Origin: Congzhengia sp045635085
Lineage (GTDB): Bacteria; Bacillota; Clostridia; UBA1381; UBA9506
Direction: 5' to 3'
Assembly: GCA_045635085.1 (NCBI GenBank)
Contig: JAZRBM010000004.1
Span: 1-64,000 of the forward strand
DNA length: 64,000 nt
Shown one piece after another: positions 24,887 to 33,684 of the stretch (its first letter is position 1; each line of letters begins with the position of its first letter). The translations under genes were made by a program, and so were the position numbers. The notes under the pieces are model-generated. The model saw only the letters and a list, made by a program, of their open reading frames with translations. It was not told the origin of the DNA and made no database searches.

Positions 24887-24918
24887 ACATTTTTTTTGTT
24901 TTGCAAGTCCTATAAAAT

Positions 24919-25767
24919 TTACGGCTCGTATACAATATTTCCGGACATATCATACACTTTATATCCGTCTGCTGCGTGATTTTGTGCAAATGCCTTAGCG
25001 CGCTCTAAATCAGAAAACGCACCTATCTGGGTTGATGAATCGCCTGCTTCTTTTCTTATGCGATATGAAATAGAAGGAGTGTCTGTTATTACTGCCTGCT
25101 GTGATTTTTTTGGTGTTTTTACGGGCGGTGTAGGGGATAGTTCTTCTTTAGGTTTTGCTTCTTCTGTCTTTTCTGTCTCTTGTGTCTCTTCTGTCAATTC
25201 GGGCACTTCTTCTGAAATTTCAGGAACTTGAGGGTATTCTTTGACATCGTCTACAATATCACTTACAGGAGCTGTTTTAACGGGATTGATTTTTCCTGCA
25301 TTTAATACTATTTTAGGTATAAAAATTCCTGCAAGTACAGCCAAAATGCAAAGCGCAGCTATAAGTAATATAATGACTGATACCTTACTTTTTTTAGGGG
25401 CATCGTCTTTTTTTAGTGTAGTCTGCTCAATTTGTTCGTCAGCGACTTTGTCATCTTCTGAAATTTTCTCTTCTTCTGCATTCTCTGTATCTTCAGGCGA
25501 CTCTTTGGTCTCCTCGGGTAATTCTTCAAAAAGGCCGCACTCTTTTGCAGCTTCGTCTTTAATCTCTTCTATAGCTTCTGCTGCTGTTTCGTAAGCTGAT
25601 TCTTCTATTATTTCTTCTACCGCTTCTTGTGTTGTTTCTTCTGCGATTTCATCCACAGGTTCTTCTTCGATATCAAAGCCGATGATTTCTCCACATGAAG
25701 AGCAAACTCCATAGCCTTCGTGTAAAATCAAATCTGCACCGCATTTTGAACAATTTGTCTGTATCAT
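24919..25767 (-). CDS. Zinc-ribbon, single-pass protein with SPOR-like C-terminus
   Basis: 282 residues. An N-terminal zinc ribbon (CSKCGADL then CSSCGEII, residues 6-25) is followed by a long acidic, Glu/Ala-rich cytoplasmic stretch (about 30-125), one membrane helix (about 129-151), a second acidic Pro/Glu linker and a C-terminal module (about 235-282) reading TQIGAFSDLERAKAFAQNHA and GYKVYDMSGNIVY, typical of SPOR-type glycan-binding repeats. It would sit in the membrane with the SPOR-like part outside. It lies between spoIIGA (divergent) and sigK (downstream, same strand), suggesting a sporulation or division role (inference). Confidence 0.8.
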   Translation of the reverse strand: MIQTNCSKCGADLILHEGYGVCSSCGEIIGFDIEEEPVDEIAEETTQEAVEEIIEESAYETAAEAIEEIKDEAAKECGLFEELPEETKESPEDTENAEEEKISEDDKVADEQIEQTTLKKDDAPKKSKVSVIILLIAALCILAVLAGIFIPKIVLNAGKINPVKTAPVSDIVDDVKEYPQVPEISEEVPELTEETQETEKTEEAKPKEELSPTPPVKTPKKSQQAVITDTPSISYRIRKEAGDSSTQIGAFSDLERAKAFAQNHAADGYKVYDMSGNIVYEP

Positions 25768-25894
25768 AATATTGCCTCACAATTCTGATGTTTTATAAAA
25801 ATTAAATATATACACCTATTATATAACAAAATTCAACAATTTTCAAGACGAAATATAGATAATGAATAAAGCTTTTGTCACAAAGTTTTTTTTA

Positions 25895-25942
25895 TTCGAC
25901 ACCACGATGTGACATTTTAACCATAGCCCTCCATAGTATAAT
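25895..25942 (+). promoter_or_regulatory. spoIIG-type promoter with Spo0A box and 22-bp spacer
   Basis: TTCGACA (25895-25901) is a perfect complement of the Spo0A box TGTCGAA. GTGACA (25909-25914) and TATAAT (25937-25942) are 22 bases apart. The Bacillus subtilis spoIIG promoter has the same odd 22-bp spacing and needs Spo0A bound next to the -35. No better -35 lies at 17 bases. A weaker box-like TGTCACA lies at 25877-25883. Confidence 0.8.
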
Positions 25943-25969
25943 AGTTTTAAAGTTTAAAGGGGCGGTTGT

Positions 25970-26830
25970 ATGGAGGTTAAAATTTACGTGGATGTACTTT
26001 TTATAATAAATTTTATAATAGACTATATTCTTTTGTCTGTCACGTCGTTTTTTGCAAAAAAATCGCCCGGCATTCTTAAAATGTCTGCATCTGCTATAGT
26101 GGGAGCTGTTTTTGCTTCGGTTATGTTTTTTGCCAGGATAAATGCTGTGCTTTCGTTTTTTTTGACGTCTTTGGTGGCATTTTTAATGATATTTATTGCT
26201 TTCGGAGCAAATAAAGCGCTGATTCTTTTAAAAAATTTAGCAATATTTTATATGGTAAGCGCTGTTATATCAGGTGTTTCGTTTGGATTTGTTTTTTCGG
26301 GCAAAGCATCAAAAATCGCAATGAATAATGGTATTTTTTATGCTGATATTGATGCATATACGTATCTTTTGATTTTTGTGTGTTCTGTTTTAATTATTCA
26401 TACATCAACCGGATACATCAAAAAGCAAAAGATAAAATCAACATTTTTATACAATGTTACAATTGAAAAAAACGGGCGTACGGTGTCTGATACAGCGCTT
26501 TTTGACAGCGCAAATTTTATGAGTGACCCCATAACCCAAAAAAGCATAATAATAGCTGAGTGGCAATCGGTATCGCCATTGTTTGACGAGGATAAAATTA
26601 CCGAGGTAATAGTAAATCATCCTAAGGATTTTTTGTATGTTGGGTGCCGTGGATTGAGCACGCCTGTAGGGTTATATGCCTTTATGCCGGACAGAGTTTC
26701 ATCTGACGAGATAGATTTTTCTGAGCCCTTATTAGTTGCAATTACTGAAACATCACTGGATAAAGAGGGGGCATACCGGATAATTCTGCCCAATACAACA
26801 AGAATTGACTCTTATCAGGAAAGGATATAA
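25970..26830 (+). CDS. spoIIGA: Sporulation sigma-E processing peptidase SpoIIGA
   Basis: 286 residues. Five predicted membrane helices lie in the first 150 residues, beginning MEVKIYVDVLFIINFIIDY, the family's hallmark start. The C-terminal cytoplasmic half is the aspartic protease domain that cleaves pro-SigE at the septum after activation by SpoIIR. The active-site stretch reads ALFDSANFMSDPIT, with Asp-Ser-Ala-Asn where most members have Asp-Ser/Thr-Gly-Asn. Ribosome site GGGGCGG. sigE follows three bases after the stop, as in other spore formers. Confidence 0.93.
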   Translation: MEVKIYVDVLFIINFIIDYILLSVTSFFAKKSPGILKMSASAIVGAVFASVMFFARINAVLSFFLTSLVAFLMIFIAFGANKALILLKNLAIFYMVSAVISGVSFGFVFSGKASKIAMNNGIFYADIDAYTYLLIFVCSVLIIHTSTGYIKKQKIKSTFLYNVTIEKNGRTVSDTALFDSANFMSDPITQKSIIIAEWQSVSPLFDEDKITEVIVNHPKDFLYVGCRGLSTPVGLYAFMPDRVSSDEIDFSEPLLVAITETSLDKEGAYRIILPNTTRIDSYQERI

Positions 26831-26833
26831 AAA

Positions 26834-27562
26834 ATGTTTTTGTTCATAAAAAAAATATATTTAAAAATACAGTGTTTTATATATAAACTGGCGTTTTATT
26901 GGTCAGAGGAGTGTTATTTTATCGGCACTGGCGAAGCACTTCCGCCGCCTTTGGCTGCTGATGAGGAGAGCTATTATCTTTCACTTCTTCAGACTGATAA
27001 CAGAGAAATTGCAAAAAAAAACCTGGTAGAGCACAATCTCCGTTTGGTCGTTTATGTTTCCCGTAAATTTGAAAATACGGGTATCGGCTTAGAGGATTTG
27101 GTCTCTATCGGTTCAATAGGGTTAATTAAGGCAATCAACACATTTAATACAGATAAGAATATAAAACTTGCTACATACGCATCAAGGTGCATAGAAAATG
27201 AGATTTTGATGTTTCTTAGAAAAATTCATCATCAAAAAACGGAAATTTCTCTAAACGAGCCGTTAAATACTGACTGGGATGGAAACGAGCTTTTATTGTC
27301 TGATATTTTAGGCACAGATGCTGAAGAGGTCTACAAAAACATAGAAGATTCCGTAGACAGAGAGCTTTTGATGGATTCTGTGAAAAAGCTTTCCGAAAGG
27401 GAGCAGGAGATATTAAGGCTCCGCTTTGGATTATACGGAAAAGACGAAAAAACGCAAAAGGAAGTGGCAGATATGTTGGGTATTTCGCAATCTTACATAT
27501 CAAGGCTTGAAAAAAGGATTATAGAAAAACTGAAAAAAGAAATAAGAAAATACATAATATAA
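26834..27562 (+). CDS. sigE: RNA polymerase sporulation sigma factor, pro-SigE
   Basis: 242 residues. The amphipathic pro-sequence (about residues 1-28) ends at YFIGTGEALPPPL, matching the SpoIIGA cleavage context. Region 2 (NLRLVVYVSRKF, DLVSIGSIGLIKAINTF, KLATYASRCIENEILM) and region 4 (LSEREQEILRLRFGL, GISQSYISRLEKRI) are complete. SigE is the early mother-cell sigma factor and would activate sigK. It is expressed from the Spo0A-type promoter ahead of spoIIGA. sigG, next in many Clostridia, is not here; the operon ends in a terminator. Confidence 0.95.
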   Translation: MFLFIKKIYLKIQCFIYKLAFYWSEECYFIGTGEALPPPLAADEESYYLSLLQTDNREIAKKNLVEHNLRLVVYVSRKFENTGIGLEDLVSIGSIGLIKAINTFNTDKNIKLATYASRCIENEILMFLRKIHHQKTEISLNEPLNTDWDGNELLLSDILGTDAEEVYKNIEDSVDRELLMDSVKKLSEREQEILRLRFGLYGKDEKTQKEVADMLGISQSYISRLEKRIIEKLKKEIRKYII

Positions 27563-27592
27563 AGAGCTGCAGATTATAATCTGCAGCTCTTT
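27561..27592. terminator. Bidirectional terminator between sigE and the copper-amine-oxidase-type gene
   Basis: A perfect 32-bp palindrome, arms AAAGAGCTGCAGATTA (27561-27576) and its exact complement (27577-27592). The sigE stop (27560-27562) touches it. Confidence 0.85.
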
Positions 27593-27595
27593 GTA

Positions 27596-28522
27596 TTAAT
27601 TGATTACCAAAGTGTCCATTATGTAGTTGATGTCAGCTAAAACAGTGCTTGGTGCGTTTCCTGAGAGTGTATATGTAATGGTGTAGACCACGCCGTTTTT
27701 AATTCCCATGTATACAAGTACATCTGTTTTATCGTCTGCTACATTTGCGATAGCGCCGGGCTTTGTGTAGTGGATCCTGATAAAAGGCTCTTCTTTAATA
27801 TGAGAAATTTCTGCTGAGATCAGTGTTCCTGATATAGCATTTACCATACCGTCTGCTACTTTTTTTGCATATACATCTGTCATTGGAGATTCATAACCCG
27901 TGTAAACATCTGTTCTGACGCTAAGCAGCAGAAAATAATCATCTGATGATGAAACAATTTCAAAATCTGTCCCGTCATTTGCATTAACCTGAATATCTAA
28001 TTCCTCAAAATAAGAAATGCTGAAGTCTGACTTTATATTATCTTTTTCGGACAGAATTTTTGAAGATTTATAGGTTTTCATATTTTCTGTTCGCTTAAGA
28101 TATTTTTCGGAAAAAATCTTTACCGTGTTGTCTTTTTCCTCCCAGAAAACCTTGGCACCAAATGCCTCTGTAACTGCCCGTACGGGTATGAGTGTGCGGT
28201 CGTTGATGATTTTTGGCGCAACATCTAATGTGATACTTTTTTTGTTGACTGTCATTTGGGTTTTGTCGATAGTCATAACAACAGTCGTGTTATTAAGCGA
28301 AGATGTTACTGTTTTTGTTGCTTCATTCCATAAAACAGTAGCGCCAAGCGCTTCGAAAATTGTTCTTGCAGGAACTAAAACTCTTCCGTCTGTGTTAATA
28401 GGCGAAACGTCAAATTCCAGTTTGTCAGCGTCAAGCTCTACCGATATATTACTTATTGCAGAAACGTTCACCGAGGTAAAGAACATAAGCAAACAAAGTG
28501 TGACGCTTATTATTTTTTTCAT
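27596..28522 (-). CDS. Secreted protein with copper amine oxidase N-terminal-like (stalk) domain
   Basis: 308 residues from the ATG at 28522 (AAAGG upstream). A signal peptide (MKKIISVTLCLLMFFTSVNVSA) is followed by the repeat-type stalk domain with GRVLVPARTIFEALGATVLW and RTLIPVRAVTEAFGAKVFW, two copies of the typical unit (about residues 40-140). The rest (about 155-308) is an unrecognised beta-rich domain resembling the PsbP/DUF type found on clostridial surface proteins. It is not an amine oxidase: the catalytic domain is absent. Probably attached to the wall. Confidence 0.85.
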   Translation of the reverse strand: MKKIISVTLCLLMFFTSVNVSAISNISVELDADKLEFDVSPINTDGRVLVPARTIFEALGATVLWNEATKTVTSSLNNTTVVMTIDKTQMTVNKKSITLDVAPKIINDRTLIPVRAVTEAFGAKVFWEEKDNTVKIFSEKYLKRTENMKTYKSSKILSEKDNIKSDFSISYFEELDIQVNANDGTDFEIVSSSDDYFLLLSVRTDVYTGYESPMTDVYAKKVADGMVNAISGTLISAEISHIKEEPFIRIHYTKPGAIANVADDKTDVLVYMGIKNGVVYTITYTLSGNAPSTVLADINYIMDTLVIN

Positions 28523-28579
28523 ACTTAAAACCTTTCTCCTTTTTGTATTTAAAATCGAAATCAAGCTAACTCACGCCAA

Positions 28580-28608
28580 ATTATAACATTATAAGGGTAT
28601 TTTGTCAA
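28580..28608 (-). promoter_or_regulatory. SigA promoter of the secreted stalk-domain protein
   Basis: On the minus strand TTGACA (28608-28603), 17 bases, TATAAT (28585-28580). Both hexamers are perfect. Confidence 0.9.
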
Positions 28609-28637
28609 GATTTACAGATTTTGGCAAAATTTATCTA

Positions 28638-28673
28638 CAAAAAAACTGCAGACTAGTCAATGTAGTCTGCAGT
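28638..28673 (-). terminator. Terminator of the 28686-29153 gene and rsmE
   Basis: On the minus strand arms ACTGCAGACTA (28673-28663) and TAGTCTGCAGT (28655-28645) with a seven-base loop, then a run of seven T. Confidence 0.85.
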
Positions 28674-28685
28674 ATTAATTATAAT

Positions 28686-29153
28686 TTATCTTTTTTTCTT
28701 ATGGTGAATTATTCTTTTCTCAACTAAAACGGTGTGTGTTGCAGAATAAATGGCTGTATAAACAGAAAAAACTATAAAATATAATGCCATTAAAACAAGC
28801 GTTACAACAACTGCGTTTTTTGCTGAAAAGTCGGGAAATCTGTTATAAAGGAACGGAATCTTCTGGAAATATGAAACAAGTGCGCAAGGAATGAATGCAC
28901 CAAAGAAGATTGCAGAGTAGTTTTTAAGTTTAGGAAGTTTGGTATAACCAAGCACTAAAAACGCAATTCCGGCAACAGCAAAAACAATACCTAAAACACC
29001 TAAAACGTTTTCTACCTGATTTGAATAACCGGCTGCTGCAAAGTTATAAACATAAAGCATAATTAAAGCACCTGCCAAAAGGATGCCAAAGTTTAAAACT
29101 AATCTGTTGCTTACTTTTTCCTGTTGTTCTTTTGTAATAAATTTCTTTTCCAT
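28686..29153 (-). CDS. Four-helix membrane protein, unknown function
   Basis: 155 residues with a charged N-terminal helix (KEQQEKVSNRL), then four predicted membrane segments at about 20-40, 50-68, 80-98 and 112-135, and a basic tail ending HHKKKR. No motif of a known family. It follows rsmE on the same strand by 27 bases, with GAGG ahead of its ATG, so the two probably share a transcript. Confidence 0.75.
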   Translation of the reverse strand: MEKKFITKEQQEKVSNRLVLNFGILLAGALIMLYVYNFAAAGYSNQVENVLGVLGIVFAVAGIAFLVLGYTKLPKLKNYSAIFFGAFIPCALVSYFQKIPFLYNRFPDFSAKNAVVVTLVLMALYFIVFSVYTAIYSATHTVLVEKRIIHHKKKR

Positions 29154-29180
29154 TTTAAGGACCTCTTTCGTTATTTTTAT

Positions 29181-29921
29181 TTATTTTAATTCATTATATT
29201 CGTACATAACTGCGGTGAGAACTGTGTGTCCTGCTGTTTCTGTGCGCAGTATTCTTTTTCCGAGTGTTACGGTCTGTATGTTTGCGCATTCAAACAGCGC
29301 GATTTCTGTATCGTCTAAGCCACCCTCAGGGCCGATAAAGATGCCGACAGATTTTGGGTTGTGTGATGATAAGACCGATTTTACAGAAAGTTCCTCTTCG
29401 CATTCGTATGCAGCAAGTGTCAAATCAAGTGTTTTAGAAAATTCTATCGCTTCTTTGACAGTCATTACATTTGTAATTTCAGGAATGGCACCTCTTTTGC
29501 ACTGCTTTACGGATTCTGCTGCAATTTTTTTCCAACGCTCAAGCTTTTTTGCCTCCGACCTTTTGTCGTCAATCTTTACAACAGAACGTTTTGTGGCAAC
29601 GGGAACGATACGGTTGATGCCGAGTTCTGTGCATTTTTCTATTATGTAGTCCATCTTGCCTTGCTTTGGGATGCCCTGAAACAGTGTAACTGAAACATCC
29701 GGCTCTGCAAGGCAAGGGAATGTGTCAATAATGTCAAGAGATACACTGTCTTTATCGCACGATGCAACACGGGCAAAATAATCTGTGCCGGAGCCGTCGC
29801 ATAAGGTAAGCACATCTCCAATCTCAGTGCGAAGAACCCTGGCAATATGCAAAGCGTCACTTCCCGTTATTTTTACCGAATTATTTTCAATGTCACTTTT
29901 GTCAATAAAAAACTTAGGCAT
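29181..29921 (-). CDS. rsmE: 16S rRNA (uracil(1498)-N(3))-methyltransferase
   Basis: 246 residues. A SPOUT-family enzyme that methylates U1498 in the decoding region of the 30S subunit. The N-terminal PUA-like part has ALHIARVLRTEIGD. The trefoil-knot domain has FQGIPKQGKMDYIIEKCTELG, the FIGPEGGLDDTEI cofactor loop and TLGKRILRTETAG. The usual partner prmA is not upstream. Confidence 0.95.
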   Translation of the reverse strand: MPKFFIDKSDIENNSVKITGSDALHIARVLRTEIGDVLTLCDGSGTDYFARVASCDKDSVSLDIIDTFPCLAEPDVSVTLFQGIPKQGKMDYIIEKCTELGINRIVPVATKRSVVKIDDKRSEAKKLERWKKIAAESVKQCKRGAIPEITNVMTVKEAIEFSKTLDLTLAAYECEEELSVKSVLSSHNPKSVGIFIGPEGGLDDTEIALFECANIQTVTLGKRILRTETAGHTVLTAVMYEYNELK

Positions 29922-30025
29922 TTGTGGTTAGCGTCTTCCTTTTAAGATATAATAATCTAATTATAGCAAACATTTATGAGCTTTTCAAGTTTTCTTACAA
30001 TTTAGTTGCAAAAGTTAAAAATTTA

Positions 30026-30054
30026 TTGACAAATATTGCATTTAAATATACAAT
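30026..30054 (+). promoter_or_regulatory. SigA promoter of type III glutamine synthetase
   Basis: TTGACA (30026-30031) and TACAAT (30049-30054), 17 bases apart. The leader of about 60 bases shows no clear riboswitch or glutamine-type aptamer. Confidence 0.85.
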
Positions 30055-30124
30055 AAATAGTATAAAATTTGAGATATTTTGAGTAAGTTTAACCTTTTTT
30101 CATTAACACATAGGAGGAATAGAT

Positions 30125-32212
30125 ATGGCAGCAATACAGGAAATCTTTTCATCACTTGTCTTTAACGACCATGTCATGCGTGAAAGATTGCCAAAGGATA
30201 CGTATAAAGCCTTAAAAAAGACAATTTCAGTAGGAAAGCCTATTGATAAAAACATTGCAGACGTTGTAGCATCAGCAATGAAGGACTGGGCAGTAGAGCT
30301 GGGTGCAACCCACTACACCCATTGGTTCCAGCCATTAACAGGCATTACTGCTGAAAAGCACGATAGCTTTATTTCTCCGATGTCTGATGGAAGTGTTATT
30401 TTAGAATTTTCAGGCAAAGAGTTAGTACAGGGTGAACCTGATGCGTCGTCTTTTCCTTCAGGCGGTCTTCGTGCTACGTTTGAAGCCCGTGGATATACTG
30501 CGTGGGATCCGACGTCTTATGCTTTTATTAAAGAGGGAGTACTGTGTATTCCTACAGCGTTTTATTCATATGGCGGAGAGGCTCTTGATAAAAAGACGCC
30601 ACTGCTTCGTTCCATGGAGGCGTTAAACATTCAGGTTTTAAGAATATTAAAGCTTTTTGGTAAGGATGTTAAACGTGCTACTTCAACAGTAGGCGCAGAG
30701 CAGGAATATTTCTTAATTGAACGCGATATGTATGAGGCAAGAAAAGACCTTATCTTTACGGGAAGAACGCTGCTTGGCGCAAATCCACCTAAAGGACAGG
30801 AAATGGATGACCATTATTTTGGCAATTTAAAGCCTCGCGTGAGCGCCTTTATGAAGGAACTTGATGAAGAGCTATGGAAATTAGGCGTAACAGCAAAAAC
30901 CGAGCATAACGAGGCGGCTCCGTCACAGCACGAGTTAGCTCCTGTTTACGCTACAACAAATATAGCGGCAGACCATAACCAGCTTACAATGGAAGTTATG
31001 CAAAAACTCGCGCACAAGCACGACCTTGTTTGTCTGTTGCACGAAAAACCATTTGCCGGAGTAAACGGCAGCGGTAAGCACAACAACTGGTCTATTTCAA
31101 CAGACAAGGGCAAGAATTTGTTTGACCCGGGTTCATCGCCTATGGAAAATGCACAGTTCTTGACGTTTTTATCAGCAGTTATAAAGGCTGTTGACGAATA
31201 TCAGGAGCTGCTCAGAATTTGTGTGGCAACAGCAGGCAACGACCATCGTTTAGGGGCAGCAGAAGCACCGCCTGCGATTGTTTCGATGTTTTTGGGAGAA
31301 GAGCTTGAGGCAGTACTCGATGCTATTGTTAACGATGATGAAAATTACATACATAAAGGAAAAGAGGAGTTTAACATAGGCGTTTCTGTTCTTCCGAGGA
31401 TTTCCAAGGATGCAACAGACAGAAACAGAACCTCGCCTTTTGCCTTTACCGGAAATAAATTTGAGTTCAGAATGCTTGGCTCTAATGACTCCATTTCTGA
31501 TGCAAATGTTGTTTTAAACACTATTGTGGCAGAAGCACTTTGCCAGTTTGCGGACAAGCTTGAAAAGTCAGACAACTTTGAAAATGATTTGCATGATTTG
31601 ATTAAAGAAACAATAACAAAACATAAGCGTATCATATTCAGTGGAAACAGCTATTCAGAAGAGTGGGAAAAAGAAGCTAAAAAGCGCGGTCTTTGTAACT
31701 TTAAAACAACTGCTGATGCGCTCCCGCATTTTGTATCGGAAAAGAACGTAAAGCTCTTTACAAAGCACAAAATCTTTACAGAGGTTGAGATGCGTTCACG
31801 TCACGAGATTTTGTTGGGAATTTACAACAAGACAGTGCATATTGAAGCACTCACTTTAATAGATATGATTAGGCAGGACGTAATTCCTGCGGGACTTTTA
31901 TACGTTAAGGAATTATCAGAAACAGCTGCTAACAAGAAAGCTATCGGAGTAAAAGCAGATTTAGAAACAAAGCTTATAGAAAAACTTTCACAAAAGCTTG
32001 AGTCACTTTATGAAGCTGTTGAAAAATTAGATGCAGATGAAAACAAGCTAAAAGAAATTGACGATGCAGAGAAAGCATCTGTTTATCATAAAGATGTAGT
32101 ATTAAATGATATGCTTATGGTCAGAAAATACTCTGACGAGTTAGAAAAAATTATGGCTCGTGAGCTTTGGCCTTATCCGACATATGCGGACCTTTTGTTT
32201 GGTGTAAAATAA
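30125..32212 (+). CDS. glnN: Type III glutamine synthetase
   Basis: 695 residues, the length of the GSIII (GlnN) class, far longer than GSI. It makes glutamine from glutamate, ammonia and ATP as a dodecamer in the cytoplasm. Family marks: THWFQPLTGITAEKHDSF, GGLRATFEARGYTAWDPTS, GAEQEYFLI (metal ligands), HEPSQH-type region reading NEAAPSQHELAP, and GSGKHNNWSIST. GSIII is frequent in Bacteroides, cyanobacteria and gut Clostridia. Ribosome site AGGAGG. Regulation from the sequence is unclear beyond its own promoter. Confidence 0.96.
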   Translation: MAAIQEIFSSLVFNDHVMRERLPKDTYKALKKTISVGKPIDKNIADVVASAMKDWAVELGATHYTHWFQPLTGITAEKHDSFISPMSDGSVILEFSGKELVQGEPDASSFPSGGLRATFEARGYTAWDPTSYAFIKEGVLCIPTAFYSYGGEALDKKTPLLRSMEALNIQVLRILKLFGKDVKRATSTVGAEQEYFLIERDMYEARKDLIFTGRTLLGANPPKGQEMDDHYFGNLKPRVSAFMKELDEELWKLGVTAKTEHNEAAPSQHELAPVYATTNIAADHNQLTMEVMQKLAHKHDLVCLLHEKPFAGVNGSGKHNNWSISTDKGKNLFDPGSSPMENAQFLTFLSAVIKAVDEYQELLRICVATAGNDHRLGAAEAPPAIVSMFLGEELEAVLDAIVNDDENYIHKGKEEFNIGVSVLPRISKDATDRNRTSPFAFTGNKFEFRMLGSNDSISDANVVLNTIVAEALCQFADKLEKSDNFENDLHDLIKETITKHKRIIFSGNSYSEEWEKEAKKRGLCNFKTTADALPHFVSEKNVKLFTKHKIFTEVEMRSRHEILLGIYNKTVHIEALTLIDMIRQDVIPAGLLYVKELSETAANKKAIGVKADLETKLIEKLSQKLESLYEAVEKLDADENKLKEIDDAEKASVYHKDVVLNDMLMVRKYSDELEKIMARELWPYPTYADLLFGVK

Positions 32213-32214
32213 TG

Positions 32215-32250
32215 TTTTTTGGGTGCTGTGGTCGCAGTGCCCAAATTTTT
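32215..32250 (+). terminator. Probable terminator after glutamine synthetase
   Basis: T-run, GGGTGCTG, TGGT loop, CGCAGTGCCC, AAA, T-run: a stem of about 11 bp with some G-U pairs that lies before the chosen MATE start. Its position argues against starting the MATE gene at the ATG at 32212. Confidence 0.5.
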
Positions 32251-32262
32251 GGTGGTGGGTGT

Positions 32263-33684
32263 ATGTTAAGAAGATTATTTGGTGGAAAAAGATTTTGGAG
32301 TGCAGTCTTGAGTCTTGCGCTTCCTATTGCTATACAGAACCTTCTAACCAGCTCGTTCGCTTTGGTAGACACGCTGATGGTAAGTAATCTCGGCGATGTA
32401 AGTTTAGCTGCTGTTGGTATGGCAGGTCAATGGAGCTGGCTTTTAAATTTGATGCTTTTCGGATTTTCATCAGGTGCTTCTGTGTTTTTTGCCCAGTATT
32501 ATGGTGATAAGAATCTGGAGGGCATTAAAAAAGTCTATGGCATAGCTATGTTTTTTGTTGTAGTAGCATCGTTTTTGTTTGCTATTCTGGGTTTTTTAAT
32601 CCCAAAGCAAATCATCAGTATTTTCAACCGTGATGCTTCGGTTTTACAGGTGAGTGCGAGCTATTTAAGAATAGCGGTTTTCTCATATCCCGCTATTGTT
32701 ATAAACCAGATAGTCGGTGTTCTTCTGCGTTCGACCGGCAGAACAAAGCTGCCTATGTATGTAGCAGGGTTAACGACTGTTTTAAATGCATTTTTTAATT
32801 ATGTACTTATTTTTGGTAAGTTTGGGTTTCCTCAGCTTGGGGTTGAGGGTGCGGCTATTGCAACGTTTATATCTGCTTGGGCAGGACCAATAGTTACTTT
32901 AACAATTCTGTTTTTTCAAAAAGACGAAATTGCCTGTGCTCCTGTTTCTGAATTGTTAGGCTTTACAAAAGAAGATGTGAAGGTTTTCTTTTCTCGTGCA
33001 TTGCCTGTTATATTTAATGAAATGTTGTGGGGACTTGGATGTTTCGTGCTGAATGTAGTCTATTCCAATACAGGCTACGAACAATATGCTGCAGTTACAA
33101 TTATAAAGACGTTTGAAAATATATTATTTGCCTTTTTTGCCGGTCTGAACAATTCCTGCTGTGTTATGGTTGGGCAGGAAATCGGCGGTGGCAAGATAAA
33201 GATGGGGTTAAAAGATGCTAAAAGATTTGCGCTCATCGTTCCTATCCTTGCATCTGGTTTGGCAATAATTGTAGTGATTTTCAGGGAAAATCTGGTAAAC
33301 GTGTTTAATATGGCAGGGACAATTACCGGAAAAACACTTAAAACAGCTCAAACAATTATGATAGTGTTTGCGTTGACGTGCCCTTTGAGATATTTTATGT
33401 TTGTTATAATTACCGGAGCTTTCCGTTCGGGCGGAGATACCAAAACCGGTATGAAATATGAGCTTTTATGCCTTTGGGGAATTTCAGTTCCTTTGTCTTT
33501 TATAACTGCTTTTGTTTTAAAACTGGATTTCGTCTTGGTGTATGCATCAAGTATGTTTTTTGAAGATATAGTTAAGTTTATACTGTGTGTGAAACATTTT
33601 TTAAGCAATAAGTGGATAATGCCTGTTACAGAAACTGGAAAAATTGCTTACGAACAATATAAAAAGGAAAGAGATGGAAAATGA
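32263..33684 (+). CDS. MATE-family efflux transporter
   Basis: 473 residues from the ATG at 32263, preceded by GGTGGTGGG. Twelve predicted helices form two pseudo-symmetric bundles, with the family start SLALPIAIQNLLTSSFALVDTLMVSNLG and AAVGMAGQW. MATE proteins expel cationic drugs or metabolites using H+ or Na+. The substrate cannot be read here. The stop overlaps the start of the aldo/keto reductase, so the two are translationally coupled. Confidence 0.93.
   Translation: MLRRLFGGKRFWSAVLSLALPIAIQNLLTSSFALVDTLMVSNLGDVSLAAVGMAGQWSWLLNLMLFGFSSGASVFFAQYYGDKNLEGIKKVYGIAMFFVVVASFLFAILGFLIPKQIISIFNRDASVLQVSASYLRIAVFSYPAIVINQIVGVLLRSTGRTKLPMYVAGLTTVLNAFFNYVLIFGKFGFPQLGVEGAAIATFISAWAGPIVTLTILFFQKDEIACAPVSELLGFTKEDVKVFFSRALPVIFNEMLWGLGCFVLNVVYSNTGYEQYAAVTIIKTFENILFAFFAGLNNSCCVMVGQEIGGGKIKMGLKDAKRFALIVPILASGLAIIVVIFRENLVNVFNMAGTITGKTLKTAQTIMIVFALTCPLRYFMFVIITGAFRSGGDTKTGMKYELLCLWGISVPLSFITAFVLKLDFVLVYASSMFFEDIVKFILCVKHFLSNKWIMPVTETGKIAYEQYKKERDGK

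Noticed and set aside
27596..28522. Copper amine oxidase enzyme
   Set aside because: Only the N-terminal-type stalk repeats are present; no catalytic domain, topaquinone Tyr or copper His set.
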